In this document: in pieces, positions 1-7,662 of the stretch | How the letters are laid out: each line of letters opens with the position of its first letter | How positions within the stretch are numbered: the stretch's first letter is position 1 | IMG/VR virus record: IMGVR_UViG_3300046092_000036 | Location: 1-64,000 of that record | From: a virus | Strand: one strand, 5' to 3' | DNA length: 64,000 bases | The notes under the pieces: generated by a model | What the model saw: the letters and a program-made list of their open reading frames with translations, nothing else | Database searches by the model: none | What the model was told of the DNA's origin: nothing | Program-made: the position numbers and the translations under genes

Positions 1-726
1 GGTGGTAATGGTGGCGAAGGTTTTGATGACCACGATTGGGAAGGTGCAAAAGAATTAAGCGAAGAAGGCAAGAAAGAATTGGAGCGTGACATTGACCAAG
101 CTATTCGTCAAGGTGTAATTGCTCAGCAGAAACTTGTGGGTAGTGGTGGTGGTGGAATGTCTCGAGAGTTGCAAGAGTTGCTTGAACCTAAGGTGGATTG
201 GAGAGAGTTGCTTAAGGAGTTTGTTCGCTCTACATGTAATGCGAAAGACACAAGTTCGTGGCGCAGAGTTAATCGTAGATACCTAGGTCAGGATATCTAT
301 ATGCCTACGCTAATAGGTGAGCGTGTGGGTCATCTTGTGATTGGCATTGATACGAGTGGCTCAGTAGGTGGTAAGGAATTGGCAGAGTTCTTATCTGAGG
401 TGCAAGGCATTGCTAAAGATGTTCACCCTGATAAGGTCGATCTTATCTATTGGGATGGTGAAGTTGCAGGGCATGAGGAGTATGACTCTTCCCAAGTGGA
501 TAACATTGTTAGCTCGACTCAACCTAAGGGGGGTGGTGGTACTGACCCTACTTGCGTAATGCGTTACTTGAAAGAGAAGGTGATTAAGCCCGAGGCAATC
601 ATCATGCTAACCGATGGCTATGTAGGGGAGTGGGGAGATGATTGGGATGCACCGATTCTATGGACTATTGTGGGAGGTAATCAGTCTGTCGCCTCTGTGG
701 GTAAAACAATTCATGTTAAGGACTAA
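1..726 (+). CDS. VWA-domain protein, CobT/DUF2201-like (5' end outside window)
   Basis: The frame is open from base 1, so the start lies upstream of the window. The N-terminal part seen is Gly-rich and acidic. A PKVDWRELLKEFV segment and a tryptophan/arginine-rich stretch then lead into a von Willebrand A fold with the MIDAS metal site: DTSGS (about bases 349-363), the GGGGTD loop and LTDGY near the end. This order matches the DUF2201/VWA family, whose members work with MoxR/CobS-type AAA+ ATPases in remodelling or metal-insertion complexes. Such an ATPase begins at 63490 at the other window edge, so the two are probably neighbours in the intact genome. The phage substrate is unknown. Confidence 0.85.
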   Translation, partial: GGNGGEGFDDHDWEGAKELSEEGKKELERDIDQAIRQGVIAQQKLVGSGGGGMSRELQELLEPKVDWRELLKEFVRSTCNAKDTSSWRRVNRRYLGQDIYMPTLIGERVGHLVIGIDTSGSVGGKELAEFLSEVQGIAKDVHPDKVDLIYWDGEVAGHEEYDSSQVDNIVSSTQPKGGGGTDPTCVMRYLKEKVIKPEAIIMLTDGYVGEWGDDWDAPILWTIVGGNQSVASVGKTIHVKD

Positions 727-730
727 TCGT

Positions 731-973
731 ATGAGCAAAGTAATAGTAAGTATTGGATGGAATAACGAGTTTGTTATGGATGCTGACAAAGCCCTAACAT
801 TGTTAGACCTTCTCAAAGATGCAGAGAAGTATCAAGAGAAGTATCAGAGTGCAGATAAGGGAGGTAGCACCTTTCATATCTTTAGCCAAGACAAAGAGTT
901 GTGCAATCTAAGAGTGTTAAGCGGTAACTTTTACAACCTAGCGAAGTTAGCTGGCAAACCTGAGGAGAGTTAA
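731..973 (+). CDS. Small hypothetical protein between VWA and DUF3150-like genes
   Basis: An 80-residue soluble protein beginning MSKVIVSIGW, starting 4 bases after the VWA stop and ending 2 bases before the next gene, so the three are probably co-transcribed. It contains helical Lys/Glu-rich sequence (DLLKDAEKYQEKYQ). A longer frame opens upstream at 638 but would overlap the VWA gene heavily, so the ATG at 731 is preferred. One palindromic repeat (793-807) is read through as part of ALTLLDLL. I do not recognise a family. Confidence 0.7.
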   Translation: MSKVIVSIGWNNEFVMDADKALTLLDLLKDAEKYQEKYQSADKGGSTFHIFSQDKELCNLRVLSGNFYNLAKLAGKPEES

Positions 974-975
974 TC

Positions 976-1833
976 ATGAGTATTTCATCTAGTGCAGTAT
1001 TGGTAGAACTAAACATTAGTGTTTGGACTGCCAACAAGTTGGACAAAGGTGCAACCGATAGTGTGCTTGCGAGTAATAGTGCAAGTAGTGGTTCAGCACA
1101 AGTGCGTAAGAATCTAATGGCAGGAACGGATAAGCGTAAGAAGATAGCTGACTACGCTGCTAGGGCTAGGCTCTACCATAATCAGACTACGCTGTCGTGG
1201 TCAGACAAAGGTGCTAGGTTACTACCTACAAGTTTGTTCATGGACTACAAGTCAAACATGAATGTGTATCAAAGCAACATGACTACCATGATCGAGGACT
1301 TCTATGCAAACTATGCAGACTTGATCGACCTAGCGAAACATCATATGGGTGCGTTGTTCAATCCCTATGACTATCCAAGTATCGAGGAGTTGCGTAGCAA
1401 GTTCGGATTCCGATTGGTATTCTCTCCGTTGCCTGAGGGTGGTGACTTCCGTTTGGATATTCCCAAAGCGGACATGGATGAATTGGGTGAGCAGTATGAG
1501 TCAGCGTTTAATGACAGGCTCAAAGATGCCATGCGTGAACCTTGGGATAAGTTGCATAAGAACCTTGTGCATATCTCAGAAAAGCTAACCGACATAGAGG
1601 GCGATGACGATAGCAAGAAGCGGTATCACGATACCCTGATTACGAATGCGCAAGAGTTGTGCGGTTTACTTACACACTTAAACATAACGAAAGACCCATT
1701 GCTTGAGAATGCCCGCCGTTCCCTCGAGCTAACAATGTTAGGTGTTGATATCGAGGACATTAAAGAACATGCAGAAGTTCGGCAGTCTGTTAAGTCTAAG
1801 GTCGATGACATTCTTAAGAAGTTCGATTGGTAA
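976..1833 (+). CDS. DUF3150-like protein of the AAA/VWA cluster
   Basis: A 285-residue, mostly alpha-helical protein preceded by GGAG and starting at the ATG at 976. The opening (VLVELNISVWTANKLDK) resembles the start of DUF3150 proteins, which in mobile elements sit beside CobS/CbbQ-like ATPases and CobT-like VWA proteins; the same neighbourhood here supports this. There are no catalytic motifs, signal peptide or membrane segments. The palindrome at 1728-1742 lies in the 3' part and encodes LTMLG. The family match is from memory of the N-terminal pattern and is tentative; it may be an accessory subunit of the ATPase-VWA machine. Confidence 0.6.
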   Translation: MSISSSAVLVELNISVWTANKLDKGATDSVLASNSASSGSAQVRKNLMAGTDKRKKIADYAARARLYHNQTTLSWSDKGARLLPTSLFMDYKSNMNVYQSNMTTMIEDFYANYADLIDLAKHHMGALFNPYDYPSIEELRSKFGFRLVFSPLPEGGDFRLDIPKADMDELGEQYESAFNDRLKDAMREPWDKLHKNLVHISEKLTDIEGDDDSKKRYHDTLITNAQELCGLLTHLNITKDPLLENARRSLELTMLGVDIEDIKEHAEVRQSVKSKVDDILKKFDW

Positions 1834-1842
1834 GGGGGACTT

Positions 1843-1938
1843 ATGTTTACTGTATTAATCACAATACTCGCCCTCACGGGGGCAGTTACATGGGCTTTTG
1901 TTTTGTATGTTTTGTTTAACATTTATATAAAGGATTAG
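1843..1938 (+). CDS. 31-residue single-pass membrane peptide
   Basis: A short frame beginning MFTVLITILALTGAV and ending NIYIKD, preceded by a strong AAGGGGG ribosome site 4-5 bases before the ATG. It exactly fills the gap between the flanking genes, ending 2 bases before the next ATG. Nearly all of it is one hydrophobic helix with a short positively charged C-terminus, so it should sit in the inner membrane. Comparable small membrane peptides occur at 59956 and 61259. Function unknown. Confidence 0.6.
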   Translation: MFTVLITILALTGAVTWAFVLYVLFNIYIKD

Positions 1939-1940
1939 TA

Positions 1941-2780
1941 ATGACTTACGAGAATATCAAATTAAAAAAGCATGACAAGTTTGGGGAAGGTGAGCAGGAA
2001 TCAATTATCGACCCTTTCCTTAAAAGTTTCGTAGAGAAGCTAGCACTCAAGTATCCACAATGGACATTCGAGGAAGTGCATAACACGGCTAACCACAACA
2101 ATAAGACTGTTGAAGCGTATCGTTTTAATGTTGTGGATAAGAGAGAAGTGCTAGGCACAATTGATAAAGAGTATATGACCAATGGTGGGTGGCGGTTTTG
2201 TGTAGATAACCATCGTATCAATGGTGTGCGAGAGCGTGGTCGTGGTATGAAAACAATCCACGAAGATAAAGCACTCAAGCATGTGGGTAAGTTTTTTGGT
2301 AAGAAGAATGTAAACGAGAAGTTTACTGAGGCTAGCACAACAATCATTAATGCCGTAGGTAGCATACACAATCAGAAGAGATGGGACTTATCTCACAAGT
2401 GGGATGCGTTGTCTACGCATACACAAAAGTTTGTGCATGATAACTATGCGCAATTCGTTAGTTCAATAACGGATACTAAAGCCAATAATCTGCATAGCCT
2501 AGAGAAGTTGCCGTCTGCCATAGCTGAGTTTAGTTCAGTTGAGTCAATGCAAGAAGCGTTGCGTTTAGGAGACGCTTACATTGTGTTCATAGATGGAGTA
2601 AACTATTCTATACAAAAGGGCAAAGACCCTTTAGAAATAAAAACAAGCGAAGAGTTGCCCGACTTTATGCGAAGGGCAGTAGGGCTACTTAAATTAGTTG
2701 AAGATAACCAAGTAATAGATGGTGTCGGTATTCGTGCAAGCGAAACAACTTTCTTGGTAATGCCTAACAATGTTAGCTAA
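1941..2780 (+). CDS. Hypothetical protein, 279 residues
   Basis: Starts MTYENIKLKKHDKFGEG after an AAAGGA ribosome site. It is a soluble protein with a basic central region (INGVRERGRGMKTIHEDKALKHVGKFF) and no signal peptide or membrane segment. The palindrome at 2763-2777 covers its last codons (residues MPNNVS) just before the stop. Its position in the cluster suggests early expression. No recognisable domain. Confidence 0.75.
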   Translation: MTYENIKLKKHDKFGEGEQESIIDPFLKSFVEKLALKYPQWTFEEVHNTANHNNKTVEAYRFNVVDKREVLGTIDKEYMTNGGWRFCVDNHRINGVRERGRGMKTIHEDKALKHVGKFFGKKNVNEKFTEASTTIINAVGSIHNQKRWDLSHKWDALSTHTQKFVHDNYAQFVSSITDTKANNLHSLEKLPSAIAEFSSVESMQEALRLGDAYIVFIDGVNYSIQKGKDPLEIKTSEELPDFMRRAVGLLKLVEDNQVIDGVGIRASETTFLVMPNNVS

Positions 2781-2789
2781 GGAGCAGAT

Positions 2790-3014
2790 ATGAGTCTATT
2801 TAAACGCAAGTTTAATGTAGTTGAACCTAAACCTAAACCTAAAAGGAAGATGCAAGATATGGCTATTGATACTAACTCTAAGTTCGTATATACAGGCGGT
2901 TCTGATGTATTAAAAACCTTTAAGCGATATGGGTTTGTTCCACCTACTGAGTATCGTGATGATTACTTATTTAAGATTAACAGAGAAGCTAACCAAAGAG
3001 AGAATGATGAATGA
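2790..3014 (+). CDS. Small basic hypothetical protein
   Basis: A 74-residue protein preceded by AAGGAG. The N-terminus is rich in Lys/Pro (EPKPKPKRKMQD), followed by a compact segment with GSDVLKTFKRYGFVPP. Its last 11 bases overlap the start of the ribbon-helix-helix-like gene, suggesting translational coupling. The charge suggests nucleic-acid contact, but no family is recognised. Confidence 0.65.
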   Translation: MSLFKRKFNVVEPKPKPKRKMQDMAIDTNSKFVYTGGSDVLKTFKRYGFVPPTEYRDDYLFKINREANQRENDE

Positions 3015-3198
3015 GGTAACCAAAAAAGGTAGAGGTAAGGGAGTAAAGCCTGCAATGGTTTACTTTCCCCTCAGATTACCAATAGAAGTAATGAAGTTTT
3101 TTGATGCTTACCCTAACAGGAATGCAAAGATTAGGGAAGTGTTAGCTAGTTATATTCAACAACAAGGAGAAGTAAATGAAAGCATCAACCAAAAGTAA
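3004..3198 (+). CDS. Putative ribbon-helix-helix DNA-binding protein
   Basis: About 64 residues, starting MMNEVTKKGRGKG (ATGs at 3004 and 3007). A basic arm is followed by a beta-strand/helix/helix pattern, VYFPLRLPIEVMKFF then AKIREVLASYIQQQ, which fits the Arc/MetJ/BrnA-type ribbon-helix-helix fold (LRLP strand, then two helices). Such proteins bind palindromic operators as dimers. It sits among the 15-bp palindromes and is one candidate for their reader; that link is inference. It overlaps both neighbouring genes. Confidence 0.6.
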   Translation: MMNEVTKKGRGKGVKPAMVYFPLRLPIEVMKFFDAYPNRNAKIREVLASYIQQQGEVNESINQK

Positions 3199-3604
3199 AA
3201 AGATTAACGCATACATGGAGAGCAACCCTGATGTAAAGACTAGCGTAGTTGCTAAGAAGTTTGGTGTTAGTGTAGCTAGCATATATCAGCGTAGGTCTAA
3301 CATGAAATCGGCAGCGACTAAAGTTGTTAAGCGTGGTCGCCCTCGCCAGATTCCTTCAACACTTGTGCCTAACGCAGTAGCATCAATGCACCTGTATGCA
3401 GACGACAAGGTGAATAGCCCGAGCCACTATAAGGTAGGCGGTATTGAGACTATTGACTTTATCGAAGCGAAGAAATTAGATTACCATTTAGGTAATGTAG
3501 TTAAATACATTAGTCGTGCTGAGTATAAAGATGAGAAGCTAGAGAACCTTAAGAAGGCGCAATGGTATCTTAATCGTGCGGTTGCAAACCTAAGCAAGAC
3601 CTAA
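3176..3604 (+). CDS. HTH + DUF3310 protein
   Basis: A 142-residue protein starting MKASTKSKK after AAGGAGAAGTAA. Residues about 10-40 form a helix-turn-helix (VVAKKFGVSVASIYQRRSN), followed by a basic AT-hook-like linker (KRGRPRQ). Residues about 78-140 are a DUF3310 domain (VNSPSHY, GIETIDFIEA, KYISRA, LKKAQWYLNR), a family that includes T7 gp1.7, described as a nucleotide kinase. The fusion of a DNA-binding head to DUF3310 is notable. A perfect palindrome copy (3600-3614) overlaps its stop codon, which would suit autoregulation or termination. Confidence 0.8.
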   Translation: MKASTKSKKINAYMESNPDVKTSVVAKKFGVSVASIYQRRSNMKSAATKVVKRGRPRQIPSTLVPNAVASMHLYADDKVNSPSHYKVGGIETIDFIEAKKLDYHLGNVVKYISRAEYKDEKLENLKKAQWYLNRAVANLSKT

Positions 3605-3775
3605 CAATGTTAGGGGCATTTGATTACGATAGAACCTATTAGCCTTGTAGATGCGAACGATTTTATTATCAGCTAGTTGCCCCGAGAATTCTTACGCTAG
3701 CTGAGTCCAAAATCTGAGGGGGGCAGATAATCTACATATCCCCCCAACCCCTCCCAAATATATTTTAAATCTCCC

Positions 3776-3803
3776 TTGACAAAGTCCAACACCATGTTAG
3801 TAT
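3776..3803 (+). promoter_or_regulatory. Putative sigma70 promoter upstream of VRR-NUC gene
   Basis: TTGACA at 3776-3781, a 16-base spacer and TAGTAT at 3798-3803. The predicted start point falls at or next to the ATG at 3810, so the transcript could be leaderless; only a weak GGTGG precedes the ATG. The spacer contains a degenerate relative of the palindrome core (CATGTTAG). The stretch 3605-3775 holds no gene; it contains a GGGGGG...CCCCCC hairpin near 3718-3745 without a T-run. Confidence 0.55.
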
Positions 3804-3809
3804 GGTGGC

Positions 3810-4130
3810 ATGGCATCTACTCCCGAAAAGAAAGTTAAAGATAAAGTTGTTAAGCTAATCAAGGCTTACGGCATTTATTATTTTTTCCCTGCAACACATG
3901 GATACGGCAGAAGCGGTGTGCCCGATATCATATGCTGTGCTAAGGGTAAGTTCGTTGCCATAGAATGCAAAGCAGGCAACAATAAGCCTACTGCGTTACA
4001 AGAAAAAGAAATGGCAGACATCCGTAAAGCGGGTGGATATGCCTATGTAGTAAACGAGGAGAGCCTAACATTGTTAGGTGCAACCTTAAGGAGCTTACTT
4101 GACGAGGAGGATGGCGATGGCAGATGTTGA
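3810..4130 (+). CDS. VRR-NUC family endonuclease
   Basis: A 106-residue stand-alone VRR-NUC nuclease of the PD-(D/E)XK superfamily, which cleaves branched or structured DNA. The active-site pattern is intact: GVPDI with Asp39, then AIECK with Glu52 and Lys54, followed by the conserved PTALQ glutamine at about 64. Such proteins act in phage recombination or resolution of replication intermediates. It opens the replication module and has its own promoter. The last residues are encoded across a perfect palindrome copy at 4064-4078 (LTLLG). Confidence 0.88.
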   Translation: MASTPEKKVKDKVVKLIKAYGIYYFFPATHGYGRSGVPDIICCAKGKFVAIECKAGNNKPTALQEKEMADIRKAGGYAYVVNEESLTLLGATLRSLLDEEDGDGRC

Positions 4131-4572
4131 AATGAATAAAGGTGTTCAGATATTACTTGAACGCATGAGTAGTAACCCTGATGAGTTTGTGCCTAGCCTT
4201 AGGGGTGGGTATCAAAATAAATGGCGAGACATTCTTCTTTCCGTTGACATGCGGGTCAATGGGGGTAAGGACTACAAAGATCAGTTGCCGTTCCTAAACG
4301 ACAAAGAGATCAAAGCCCTATGGGAAAAGATGCAGAGCTTGCGAGGGGACTTGTTCACTAAACAAGTTATGAATACTTTGTTAAGTGAGTCAGTAGAGCC
4401 ACCCTTCGACTATGCCAACACCGCTACTGTTAGTGGGAGAGGAGCAGGTCTCAACATCTACCCTACTACTATAGTCCCTCCTGTTACTACCCTACCCTCT
4501 TCTCTTACTACTGCGGAACTATCATCGCTTTCTCGGCAAGTTGCAAGTGGTAGCCCCAAAGGTTCATTTTGA
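4117..4572 (+). CDS. Hypothetical protein upstream of DNA polymerase
   Basis: The ATG at 4117 (MADVEMNKGVQ) is placed 6 bases after GAGGAGG and overlaps the nuclease end by 14 bases; the ATG at 4111 is too close to that site. The 151-residue product has a helical N-terminal part (KWRDILLSVDMRVNGGKDYKD) and a Ser/Thr-rich, low-complexity C-terminal tail. Its stop overlaps the polymerase TTG start, indicating translational coupling. No family recognised; it may be a polymerase accessory protein by position only. Confidence 0.65.
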   Translation: MADVEMNKGVQILLERMSSNPDEFVPSLRGGYQNKWRDILLSVDMRVNGGKDYKDQLPFLNDKEIKALWEKMQSLRGDLFTKQVMNTLLSESVEPPFDYANTATVSGRGAGLNIYPTTIVPPVTTLPSSLTTAELSSLSRQVASGSPKGSF

Positions 4573-6407
4573 AAATCTTTTGCATAGACTTTGAGACTTA
4601 CTACTCTCAGACCTACTCGCTTAGCAAAATGACTACGGAAGAATACATCCGTGGCTCTGAGTTTGAGACGATTGGGTTTGCCATCCAATGTTATTCAAGA
4701 CAAGAAGATGGTGGGGAACCTCATTGGTATAGCGGTACTAAAGCACAATTAAAAACTGTACTGGATAAATATGAACTTGATAAGAATTTGGTCATTGCGC
4801 ATAACGCTGTTTTTGATATGGCTATCCTTAGTTTTATATTTGATATAAGACCTAAAGCCATTGTAGATACGCTATCCATGGCAAGAGCAATACATGGAAC
4901 TGAAGTTGGTGGTAGCTTAAAAGCATTGGCTGAATACTATGCTCTAGGAGTTAAAGGCACAGAGGTGCTAAATGCGCTTGGTAAGCGTCGCATAGACTTT
5001 AATGCTGAAGACCTAGCCAAGTATGGGGAATACTGTAAGAACGACGTGGTGCTTACGATGGACTTGTTTAAGAACCTAAGTGCAGACTTTCCTCCTACTG
5101 AGCTACGGCTGATAGACCTGACCATCCGTATGTTTACTGAGCCTAGCCTTGAGTTAGATAAACCTTTGTTAGTTGCTCACTTGGAGTCGGTGAAAAAGAA
5201 AAAAGAAGATTTAATGAAACTGGTTGAAGCTAACCGAGATCAGATTATGAGCAACGACCAATTTGCTGAAGCATTAAAAGCTCTTGGGGCTACTCCACCT
5301 ACTAAGATAAGTCCAGCAACAGGAAGGGAAACCTGGGCATTCGCTAAAACGGATGAAGGATTTAAAGCGTTGCTCGAACATGAGAACGGCGCGGTTCAAG
5401 CATTAGTATCAGCTAGGCTTGGAATCAAATCCACTATAGAAGAAACAAGAACTCAACGCTTTATTGAGATAGCGGATCGAGGCTTACTACCTATACCACT
5501 ACGCTATTATGCGGCTCATACAGGCAGATGGGGTGGCGACGACAAAGTTAATCTACAAAACCTACCAAGGAACTCCCCGCTAAAAGGTTCTATATGCGCA
5601 TCAAAGGGCTACAAGATTATTGACTCTGACTCTAGCCAAATAGAAGCAAGAACATTAGCGTGGCTGGCCGAGCAGAACGATTTAGTTGACGCATTTGAAA
5701 GGGGTGAGGATGTATACAAAATCATGGCATCGTCTATCTATGTTAAGGCGCAAGAAGAAATTAGCAAAGATGAGAGGTTCGTCGGTAAGACAACAATATT
5801 GGGATGTGGCTACGGCATGGGGAGTGCGAAATTCCAAGCACAACTCAAGACTTTCAATGTGGAAATTGAGGATGGGGAAGCCAATCGTATTATCAAAGTC
5901 TATCGGGAAACTTATGATTGGATACCTCAACTTTGGAGAAAAGCAGGATTAGCTTTAGATGCCATCATCAACAATCAGACTATGTATTTGGGTCGGGCTG
6001 GAGTATTACAGGTTGAGGGCACTAAAGGCATTCGCTTACCCAATGGGTTGTATATGAAGTACCCGAATCTACGCAAGATACGCAACGAGCAGGGTAAAGA
6101 CGAGTATGTGTACGACACCAAGAAGGGTAAAGCCGTTATCCCTAACAGGATATATGGCGGGAAGGTTATTGAGAATGTCTGCCAAGCCCTAGCCCGAATC
6201 ATCATTGGTGAGCAGATGCTCCAAGTAGCCAAGAAATACAAAGTAGTAATGACTGTTCATGATGCGATTGCTTGCGTAGTACCTGAGGCGGAAGCAGAGA
6301 CAGCTCAAGAGTATGTTGAGATGTGCATGAAGATGCGACCCAAGTGGGCATTGAAGTTGCCTCTAAGTTGCGAATCAGGTGTTGGTAATTCTTATGGAGA
6401 ATGTTAA
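4569..6407 (+). CDS. polA: Family A DNA polymerase with 3'-5' exonuclease
   Basis: A 612-residue replicative phage polymerase, started by a TTG that overlaps the upstream stop. N-terminal DEDDy proofreading exonuclease: CIDFETYY (motif I), HNAVFD (motif II) and YCKNDVVLTMDL (motif III). Polymerase motif A DSDSSQIEAR (about residue 351), motif B KTTILGCGYGMG (about 407-418) and motif C MTVHDAIA (about 562) are intact. There is no 5'-3' exonuclease domain. The residue equivalent to E. coli Phe762 is Leu, a recurrent variant in viral PolA. It probably copies the phage genome with the primase-helicase at 13793. Confidence 0.95.
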   Translation: MKIFCIDFETYYSQTYSLSKMTTEEYIRGSEFETIGFAIQCYSRQEDGGEPHWYSGTKAQLKTVLDKYELDKNLVIAHNAVFDMAILSFIFDIRPKAIVDTLSMARAIHGTEVGGSLKALAEYYALGVKGTEVLNALGKRRIDFNAEDLAKYGEYCKNDVVLTMDLFKNLSADFPPTELRLIDLTIRMFTEPSLELDKPLLVAHLESVKKKKEDLMKLVEANRDQIMSNDQFAEALKALGATPPTKISPATGRETWAFAKTDEGFKALLEHENGAVQALVSARLGIKSTIEETRTQRFIEIADRGLLPIPLRYYAAHTGRWGGDDKVNLQNLPRNSPLKGSICASKGYKIIDSDSSQIEARTLAWLAEQNDLVDAFERGEDVYKIMASSIYVKAQEEISKDERFVGKTTILGCGYGMGSAKFQAQLKTFNVEIEDGEANRIIKVYRETYDWIPQLWRKAGLALDAIINNQTMYLGRAGVLQVEGTKGIRLPNGLYMKYPNLRKIRNEQGKDEYVYDTKKGKAVIPNRIYGGKVIENVCQALARIIIGEQMLQVAKKYKVVMTVHDAIACVVPEAEAETAQEYVEMCMKMRPKWALKLPLSCESGVGNSYGEC

Positions 6408-6895
6408 TGAAGATACATGTGGAGTTTAATTCCATTGCAGAGATGGTTGGCTTTAGTAAGTTTGCGGGTAGTGACTTAGTACAAGTACCTCAATCTAAAA
6501 ACCAACAACAATCAGAAGTTGCGTATAAGAACGCATACGAGAGAACAAATGCTAATCTTGAACGTGCCTATGAACGGCTTAGAGAGCTTTACGATAACCC
6601 AAAAATAAAAGCTATTATCGACCAAACGGAGATATCAAAGAATGCTAAAGCGTGGGATGAAAGAGAAAAGGTTAAAAAAGAAGCTATTGAGAACGACGAG
6701 AGGTTTGAGTTTAGTAATCGTGCTTTAAACATATTTAAATGCGAAAATATTAAAACGCTTAAAGACTTACTTAACTGCACAGAGAATGATTTATTTAGGC
6801 TACCTAACATGGGTAAACTAACCTTAGTTGGTATTAAAGAGGAGCTTGCTAAGGCTAAATTAAAACTAAAACAACCACCAAAGGCTAAGAAATGA
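6407..6895 (+). CDS. Protein with RNA polymerase alpha-CTD-like domain
   Basis: The ATG at 6407 overlaps the polymerase stop (TAATG) and has GGAG 7 bases upstream, so it is preferred over the ATG at 6401. The 162-residue product has a helical coiled-coil N-terminal part and, at about 102-155, a helix-hairpin-helix domain. From memory of the E. coli sequence this aligns without gaps to the RpoA C-terminal domain: FSNRALNIFK against TVRSANCLK and LPNMGKLTL against TPNLGKKSL. DNA-contact positions Arg265, Asn268, Asn294 and Gly296 are kept; Lys298, Ser299 and Glu302 are Leu, Thr and Gly. It may act as a transcription co-factor or decoy; function is inferred. Confidence 0.75.
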   Translation: MKIHVEFNSIAEMVGFSKFAGSDLVQVPQSKNQQQSEVAYKNAYERTNANLERAYERLRELYDNPKIKAIIDQTEISKNAKAWDEREKVKKEAIENDERFEFSNRALNIFKCENIKTLKDLLNCTENDLFRLPNMGKLTLVGIKEELAKAKLKLKQPPKAKK

Positions 6896-7662
6896 CTGAC
6901 ACAGTAGAAGCTAAAGATGTAATTCCACACCTACTTGTAGCCACTCCGATGTATGGTGGTATGTGTAACGGACAGTACACAGCCAGTATGCTTCAAATGG
7001 TGACAACTTTTACGCAAGCTAAAGTTCCATTTCAATATGCTTACATGACGAATGAGTCCTTAATTACCCGTGCCCGCAATAGTTTAGCCCATGACTTTTT
7101 AGAGAGTAATTGTTCTCACTTGATGTTTATTGATTCCGACATTGGTTTTAACCCAACAGACATTTTGCACATGATTAACGCTAACAAGGACATTATCTGC
7201 GGTATATACCCCAAAAAAGAAATTAACTGGGTGGATGTAGCTAAAGCCGTACAAGCTGGAGTACCCCCACAGGATTTAAATAAACATACTGGGGCTTTTG
7301 TTGTAAACCTTGTGGGCGGTGCGGCTAAAGCTGAAGGTAAAAGCAACGAGCCTATGCAAATTGCTAATGGCGGTACAGGGTTCATGCTTATCCAACGCAA
7401 AGTGTTTAAGACTTTAATAGAAAAAGTACCTACATACAATAACGATATGTTCTTAGCCGTAGATACAGAACGTACGCCAAAAGTTATTCATGAGTTTTTT
7501 ACTACAAGCATTGATAAAGACTCAGGTAATCGTCTGTTGTCTGAAGATTATCACTTTTGTAAAATTGCTAGAGAAGCTGGTTTTACAGTATGGGCAGCTC
7601 CGTGGGCTAATTTAGTTCATTGTGGAGCTTACAACTTTAGCGGACAGTTACCAAGAGTATGA
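6892..7662 (+). CDS. GT-A-fold glycosyltransferase
   Basis: A 256-residue soluble glycosyltransferase-like protein overlapping the upstream gene by 4 bases. LLVATPMYGG opens the nucleotide-binding half, RARNSLAHDFL follows, and FIDSDIGF carries the DxD metal-sugar motif (Asp81-Ser-Asp83). Later motifs GGTGFMLIQRKVF and LSEDYHFCKIAREAG are typical of phage members of this group. It is followed directly by a dioxygenase-like protein. The pair could modify phage DNA bases or a host glycan; neither target is shown by the sequence. Confidence 0.8.
   Translation: MTDTVEAKDVIPHLLVATPMYGGMCNGQYTASMLQMVTTFTQAKVPFQYAYMTNESLITRARNSLAHDFLESNCSHLMFIDSDIGFNPTDILHMINANKDIICGIYPKKEINWVDVAKAVQAGVPPQDLNKHTGAFVVNLVGGAAKAEGKSNEPMQIANGGTGFMLIQRKVFKTLIEKVPTYNNDMFLAVDTERTPKVIHEFFTTSIDKDSGNRLLSEDYHFCKIAREAGFTVWAAPWANLVHCGAYNFSGQLPRV

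Larger units (their letters stand above)
793..4078. repeat. CCTAACAWTGTTAGG palindrome, left group (5 copies)
   Basis: Copies at 793-807, 1728-1742, 2763-2777, 3600-3614 (perfect) and 4064-4078 (perfect); the others keep the 11-bp core TAACAWTGTTA with one changed outer base. Four are inside genes and one spans a stop codon. The group stops abruptly at about 4.1 kb. If the window ends join, it is continuous with the right-hand group. Confidence 0.92.

Noticed and set aside
3718-3745. GGGGGG...CCCCCC hairpin as a terminator
   Set aside because: Loop of about 16 bases and no following T-run; kept only as a possible structure in the VRR-NUC leader region.
3605-3809. tRNA gene in the gap before the VRR-NUC gene
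   Set aside because: No cloverleaf with a TTC-containing T arm and CCA-like end could be drawn; no tRNA was seen elsewhere in the window.
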